64,000 nt of DNA from Carnegiea gigantea (taxonomy: Eukaryota; Streptophyta; Magnoliopsida; Caryophyllales; Cactaceae), in NCBI GenBank assembly GCA_029747015.1, contig JAKOGI010000439.1, forward strand, positions 302,501 to 366,500, given 5' to 3'. Shown here piece after piece: positions 58,006-64,000 of this stretch; the stretch's first letter is position 1; each line of letters starts with the position of its first letter. The notes beneath the pieces were generated by a model. It was not told the origin of the DNA, searched no databases, and saw only the letters and a program-made list of their open reading frames with translations. The position numbers were made by a program, and so were the translations under genes.

Positions 58006-58192
58006 CACATCATAGATGCATAACAATTAACAACTATGAATTCAATACTTTTTACCAAACCCCCCCCAAAAAAAAAAAACTTCTCTACAGTCATCTAATT
58101 GGGGGTTATTTTGTACAATTGATCCGGGAGGAATAAGGCCACAAAAGGAGGATGATCTTAAAGAAGGTCCTAGTAGCAAGAAGCCTCAAGTT

Positions 58193-58598
58193 TGATGATA
58201 ACCCAAGGCCGTGGAGCAACATGAAAGTGTTCAGATCCCTAAAGGGGATAAGTCTTGCCAATTGCTTGAATCTCTTATGGTGCATATGTATTTTAAATGT
58301 AAATGACAACTTGGTTGCAATTTGAATCTTTATACAGGTGATAACTTAAATACGTACACTCTTTGGTATTGAAAGCTATATATGATATTGCACAGTGCAA
58401 TATCATTCATAGCTTCGAATACCCATGTGTGCACATGTTTAAGGTATTCATTACTTATCTAAACTGTTAAATTACAACCAAGTTATCAATTATAGTCAAA
58501 ATGGACTTGCAGAAGAGATTCAAATAATTTGGCAAGGCTTATCCCGTTATGTGCTGAACTCTTGATTCTATTTAATTGACTTAGGTCTTGTATCATCA
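58193..58598. repeat. Long near-palindromic fold-back (inverted repeat)
   Basis: Left arm 58193-58393 and right arm 58395-58598 are imperfect reverse complements, with a one-base centre (58394). The innermost 29 bases on each side pair with only four mismatches (GATATTGCAC / GTGCAATATC at the tip). Outer landmarks also pair: AACTTGGTTGCAATTT with AAATTACAACCAAGTT, TTGAATCTCTT with AAGAGATTCAA, GGATAAGTCTTGCC with GGCAAGGCTTATCC, TGATGATA with TATCATCA. It could be a fold-back/MITE-type element or a hairpin-RNA locus. Confidence 0.8.
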
Positions 58599-60500
58599 AT
58601 TAGCCAAAAAAATGTACTTGGTTATGAATTTATGATTATTAGAATTTACAATTCTCTATCATGCCGTTGCAGGGTTTTTAGTTTTAATTTTTATAATTAT
58701 GACATTTTCGTACTATAAAATGCTACATGGGATGTCTAAGAAAAGATTTTTTTTTTTTTTTGATCCAATGTTCAAGAAAAAGTTACATGGTGCTATTCAT
58801 ATGGTTGACAAATAGTTCTTTGCAAGATTACCTATTTGCGATAAGTGCTTATCAAAAGTCACTCCCACCTTTAATTTGTTGATTTTGAATGCTATTATTT
58901 ACCACATATTATTTATTGATAAACCAAAAAATTTATCATAAATGTAAAAATCATAAGAGAAAAAAAGAAAAAAAGAAAACTAAAAAGGAGCTTGGCCAAT
59001 TATTTTACAATGTAAAGTAGCAGGAATATGGGCTTTTATGGTTTGTGGCAAGGCGGAGCTATGCAAGTTTTTCGAATGTTTAACAGTACAACCTTTGCTA
59101 AACAGCTCCAAGGCTACAAAAACACATGATCCTTGTTTTTTCTTGTACATTGTAGATATTGGTTGGGTTTAGCTTGGCTTGAAATTTTGGTTATAGTAAT
59201 AGGTTGTATTTAACCATAAAAAGGACCTTTTAAAAAAGCAATTGAAACTAAAATGAGTATGTAACACGACTTTTAGCATCTGAGTGAAAGGTGTAAAGAC
59301 ATTGAAGTTAAAGCAGACATAGTGCTCATTGGAATATCGGACTATTCGGCATAATATGAGGCAGGTTGGGCTTCATATTAGTAGGATGTGCTCTTTGGCT
59401 CTTCGAAGATAAGAGCTGAGACACCTAGTCTTTTCTTCAGCGAGAAATTATCACCTCGGTGGGGATCTCTATGCACCAAATTCATTGAGGATCATGAGGC
59501 ATTTATCCCATGTTAGCCTTTCCTTTGGTTCTGCAAGGATGGCACACTCCAGTGCCGTAAGACTTGTAGCTTGATAGTCTATTGGTTACAGTATACACTA
59601 AATAATTAATTATAATCATTAAAAGATATCCAAAGATATTAACACTAGCATAGTTTCTTAAGAAACCAATAAGAAGAAAGTAAATACAAAGTATTCCATT
59701 TTTGATGGACCAAAACATAATTTTTAGAGCTTCTGGCCAAGAAAAGGATTAAGTCTGTCATTCATTAAAATCTATGGGCATTAAAGTTACTATTCTTTTT
59801 TACAAACTTTTGGACCACTATTCACTAGTTATTTTTTCGATTATTTTGTTGAGTACAATAGATGGGCCCATAAGGACAAAACAGATAAAACCTCATATAG
59901 AACACTAGACAACCACGTAACTAAACATTTCAAGTAAACTTAAAATATAAAAATATATACTAATTTGTCCTTCCCAAAATTAGAAGACCACATACAAGTA
60001 ATGAAACTAACTTGATGAGTTTATTAACCCAAACTTTAGCCAAGTTGAAAACCTAAGTAGTTCTGCTCTAACTAAATTGCATATTGGGTTGAAACATGTG
60101 TACTTATTCCATCTGAGAATGATAACTCATGCTAGCCACCGTCTAAGATTATGACATAACAAAGGTTGTTATTGAGCTGCTTCCTTTTGCATATGAAACA
60201 AAGCTTCCATGAGAAGCTTTAGTCCATTTACATCTGTTTTCTCTGCTGCTTTTAATCCATAGAAGGAGATCCCACCAAAAGTTTAAGTCCAATACATCCC
60301 TTTATTTTTCTCTCTTCCTTACTATCACTTTCAACCTTTAATCACTTGATTCATTGTGTCATGATTCAAACAGCAGATCATCTACCAGCAGCTTGACAAA
60401 ATTCCCCAATAACTACTCAGATGATTGAACTTACTGCAGCAACTACTAAGAAAAATCATCCTCCAAACTTGTACTCATTTGCCTTAAATATCATTAATCT
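58599..60500. other. Unassigned noncoding sequence
   Basis: AT-rich, with a T-run at 58750-58762. No convincing ORF, tRNA or transposon terminus. Confidence 0.4.
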
Positions 60501-61116
60501 TATTTCTTTTAGTCCAAAGAGAGCAAAAGATTAACAATAGAGAATATAGCGTCACAGGTATTCTTCTACAATTGATCTTTTACCACTAATTCCTACTTAT
60601 TGCATATGTGCTAAGCCATGCTACAATTTGGATCCCCTCTTCTAAGCAACTCCATATGTTCATATCCAACATACGCCCATGTTTGGTTTCCTCCAATCCT
60701 GAAAGATCAGATGTTGCGCTTGGGAACCATCTTCTTGATACTTGCTTTCTTCTAAAGAAGCCTGCACCATATAATGTTCCAAGTGACGATCTTCATTTCT
60801 TGTCTTTCTTAAACTTCTTGATTATGTTCTTGATCATCTTCAGAGCTGTTGGTTTTTCTCGTACCAAATCCACACCAAATAAGGTTCCTTTGTTCAAAAC
60901 TTCATCTCCCTTTTGATTGAGAGTGTCCGAGATGATGCTGAAGTTGATTTCTTCTTTCTTCTTCTGAGATTTTGTGACTATCAGTAAATCTTTTGACCCT
61001 CTTTAGGCCAACCCTTTCGGTTCTTCCTCCAAAGCCAAAGCATATTTCCCAAATTGATGAGATTGCTAATCTATTAACATGCTTAAAGCAAATTTAGAAG
61101 CTAAGAGCAGAGCACC

Positions 61117-61245
61117 ATGAGAGCACACATTATTGCTTCTTCTATACTTGCCATTCAAGTCTTGGGCAACCAATTGTTATCAAGTATGTCTCCATCTCTA
61201 CTTGCATCAACCACACCTCCCAACAAATGCACACACTATACCTAA
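61117..61245 (+). other. Possible 42-codon small ORF
   Basis: ATG opens MRAHIIASSILAIQVLGNQL, a hydrophobic N-terminus that could act as a signal peptide, followed by SSMSP...TTPPNKCTHYT and TAA. No known peptide family is recognised and chance cannot be excluded. Confidence 0.2.
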
Positions 61246-62725
61246 TAGCAAAAGTTTCCCCTAACTTTCCATCCTTCCCCACAACCACATGATGTCTACA
61301 TTGGCATTGAAGATATAATTAGTAGCATACTGTTAAGATCATTTTTCACTATGGTAGTGTAACTAGTGTTTAGTTACAGGGAAATGATTTCCCGAAAAAT
61401 CATTTTTTGTAGAAAATGTATTTCCATAGAAAATGGATTTTCATATTAAATTTTCCATCATTTGATGCAATGTAATCATTTTACATGAAATAAAAAAAGA
61501 ATATGTCAATTGAATTATTTTAGTGATAAAAAAGGTCAATTGGATCATCATAATAGAAATAACTGTTAACAAAATAATTAAAATTTGTGCTAAAAGTTTA
61601 GATTTGAGTTTCTTTTATTCTTTACTATTGGATAATGAAGTTTCAACCTTACTGCTGAGCATCCTTCTAGAAGCCATCCGACAAGCATGGAGGAGAGTAC
61701 AATTCTAAGGCAACTAAGGAGGTCAATGCCATGGTTAGAAATATCCTATATCAATCAAAGGAGTTACTAATCACTTCATCTAGAAACAGGCCCTGTTTGT
61801 CATTTTTTTGTGCAAGTTCTAGAGGACAGGGTATTCTTGTAAATAAAATATGTTGTAAGTCTTTTAGAGGTCACTTAACGGGTCAAATAGCAGGAACAAT
61901 CAAAAGTGGCAGATTCTATCATGATACAGCGGTTACCACATTATAGAGCAATCAAGGTTGCCAACTTGGCCCAATCTTTTACAAGACTGTGAGGCATGGA
62001 AAGGCACCTAAGTATTTATCAAATGACATACCTAAAGTCAAGGTAAAGAGCCTCTAGTGGTCGCTATTAATGAGCCAAAGCTGATGTGGAACTCCCTTTT
62101 ACCACATTCAGGGTAACCTTTTCTAGCGTGCTTTTTGGAGCAAACAAAATAAGAAAGCTTTGGAACTTGCCTAGGATTACTTAAAAAAAGTTTAGGAAGA
62201 TGTGTTGTAAGATTAACACCTCACTTGCTTGCATGATCATCTTAATAAGGTGTGAAACCCATATTAGATTCTATAATCTCCTTGGGGGGCATATTTAAAT
62301 TTCCTTTTGGTTGGCTATCTTCTTAGCCACCTTTATATGTATGACCATTGGGGGTTGGGGGGATGTGAGAGGCCCTTTGTAAGCTTCTCCACCCATTAGA
62401 TGTAAGGTAGTTGAGATATACAAATGAAAAAAAAAAAAGGGAGCTTGCCTCAAAGTGAAATCCCATTGTTGTATCTTGCATTTGGCATCTCAAGTGGTGA
62501 ATCTAGCCTCTTTATCTCATTTGGGAGTGATTTTTGTAATACAAGTAATCTAAAGAGATTGCCCAAGTGAAAGCAAGAGTGACTCCTAGGATTATCTCTT
62601 GCTAACTCACTTGTTTATCAGTCTTTTTCTACTCCCTTTTTTCTACTTATTGGGTTTACATTTTGTTCAAGCTTACTCTCCTTGTTCCTTCTAATTTAAG
62701 GGTTTGTTCTTTTTTACAATAAGAT
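61246..62725. other. Unassigned noncoding sequence
   Basis: Contains a small perfect inverted word GGGAAATGATTTCCC (61379-61393) followed by repeated GAAAATG/CATTTT words near 61410-61460, of the sort seen in small plant DNA elements, but no TIR pair was delimited. An A/G run lies at 62426-62441. Confidence 0.35.
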
Positions 62726-62734
62726 GTAGCTACA

Positions 62735-62862
62735 AGCTGTGAAAAAATGCAAGGAGTTGTAAGAAGTTAGAAGAAGTTATAAGGAGCTGTAAGAATAGTA
62801 AAAAAGTTGTCAGAAGATGTAAGTAGTTACAAGAAATTGTAAGGAGTTGTAAAACATTTTAA
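62735..62862. repeat. Degenerate GTTGTAAGAA minisatellite
   Basis: About ten irregular copies of an 11-13-bp unit (AAGGAGTTGTAAG, AAGAAGTTATAAGG, AAGTAGTTACAAG and similar). Confidence 0.7.
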
Positions 62863-64000
62863 AAAATACTAAGGATAGATGAGCGGTTGTTGAATTATTG
62901 AAAAGTTGTATAAATATAAGTTTTAGATATGCATACATAATTGTTAGTCTTTAATGTATGAATGGTGAAATAAATTATTTCATGAAAGTAAATATATTGC
63001 ATGTAATATGTCAGTGATAGTTATGAAACTAATTTTATATCATCACTAAACAAACTATATTATTTTTTTAACATTATACGAATAAATTTTGTTTTTTCTA
63101 AAATTATCATTTCGGATGAGAAATAAATAATATTGAAATAACATAATTAATGAAAATAAGTCTTTAAACAAATCAATCAAATAACAATAAAATAAATTCT
63201 AGCCCACAAATTTATAGAACCAAATATGTTCTACAGTTGAGGCAGTTTTTTTAATTAATATTAGTTTCACCTTTCTATAAGCAAATTAAAAAACATAACA
63301 ATTTTTTTCAACAAAATTGAATAAAACCCTTAAAACAAAATCTCATTTAAATTGAACAATTTTCAAAATATTTTGAACATAATTTATCAAAAAAATAAAT
63401 ATAAACCCTTAAAAATATTAAGAAAGTATTCATGAAATATGATAACTTTATTATCAAATTAAATAAAATAAAGAGATGAAAAATTAAATGGATATACTAG
63501 AGGTAGGTTACAAATTTAATTTAATAGATTGAAGTTTATCCCAACTACCTTTCAAAACTAAAGGGGAGATGGAAAATATTGGCAAGGGTGATGTCTCAAA
63601 TGAGATTGGAGGAGTAGCTTGATATAATTGTTGTTTGTTGTACACTCCATAATTTTATTATTTTCTATAAAATAGGCATAACAATCTAAGGAAATGACCC
63701 AAATGCGGATATGCCGCTCAATGCCCAATTGTATGATGATAGCAACAAAATTACTATGGATAAACTTAGGGATGAAATAATTAAAATGCTTTTGTCACCT
63801 ACAGTTAAACCTGGCAAATGGCTCATCTGATACGTGCATAGGTAAAGTCATATTTCGGGTCAAGCAACATTTCAGTCTGGATCTGTTCGATTTGGGTTAG
63901 ATGAACTTCAGTTTGGGTCGACTTCAAATCAACCGTTTTTTGATCCAATAAGCTTGTCATGAGAAAATAAGCAACCTTATTGAAAATTTCGGCTTAGATA
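62863..64000. other. AT-rich sequence to window end
   Basis: No gene or repeat terminus recognised. Confidence 0.4.

Noticed and set aside
60608..60916. 102-codon plus-strand ORF.
   Set aside because: No recognisable motif, no supporting context; about the length expected by chance in a region this size.
62281..62450. Possible small LTR or SINE (short hairpin, G runs, A-rich tail-like tract).
   Set aside because: No paired copy, no TSD and no clear pol III A/B boxes.
1..64000. tRNA, rRNA, CRISPR arrays, bacterial-type operons.
   Set aside because: None seen. tRNA-related words are limited to retroelement primer-binding sites.

Overview
The window is repeat-dense, AT-rich plant nuclear DNA, most likely intergenic heterochromatin of a dicot; the species cannot be read from it. 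Nearly every recognisable coding segment belongs to a long terminal repeat (LTR) retrotransposon, and no intact host gene was found. I reconstructed the layout from LTR pairs, primer-binding sites (PBS), polypurine tracts (PPT) and 5-bp target-site duplications (TSD).

Block 1 (1 to about 16.9 kb): a decayed minus-strand Ty1/copia element (C1) has its gag at 13.26-14.26 kb and its integrase, reverse transcriptase and RNase H at 0.57-3.53 kb. It is split in its protease by a younger minus-strand Sirevirus-type copia element (S1, 3537-13255, TSD CAGCT). S1 carries gag, pol and a third ORF after pol. The C1 leader holds a large TG/CA/TA microsatellite.

Block 2 (18.2-26.6 kb): GC-rich low-complexity DNA is split by a minus-strand Tat/Athila-like Ty3/gypsy element (GB, 18630-26246, TSD CTAGT). 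GB kept RT, RNase H and integrase but has no gag or protease.

Block 3 (26991-57011): a second minus-strand Sirevirus-like copia element (C3) is interrupted twice. A1 (31922-37817, plus strand, decayed TSD ACAAT) is a gag-only Tat/Athila-like element sitting in C3's RT. GC (39629-55052, minus strand, TSD GTTTC) is a chromovirus-like gypsy element sitting at C3's gag/protease boundary. GC itself is split in its integrase by A2 (41163-49863, plus strand, TSD GGAAG), an Athila-like element with gag and protease and an ATHILA-ORF1-like frame but no RT or integrase. This gives three levels of nesting and a relative order: C3 first, then A1 and GC, then A2.

Block 4 (57.0-64.0 kb): mostly unassigned DNA, with a TATA-like site before a broken acidic ORF, a long near-palindromic fold-back at 58193-58598, and a degenerate minisatellite near 62.8 kb.

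The most unusual signals are (i) a paired GAGGACAA/GTGGGGG module, once internally and once at the PPT, in three different Tat/Athila-like elements; (ii) the same extra 3' ORF type in both Sirevirus-like elements; (iii) pol-less gag elements, one with an unrecognised second ORF; and (iv) the 58.2-kb fold-back. All elements look defective: nonsense codons, deletions and GAT-to-AAT loss of catalytic Asp are common.
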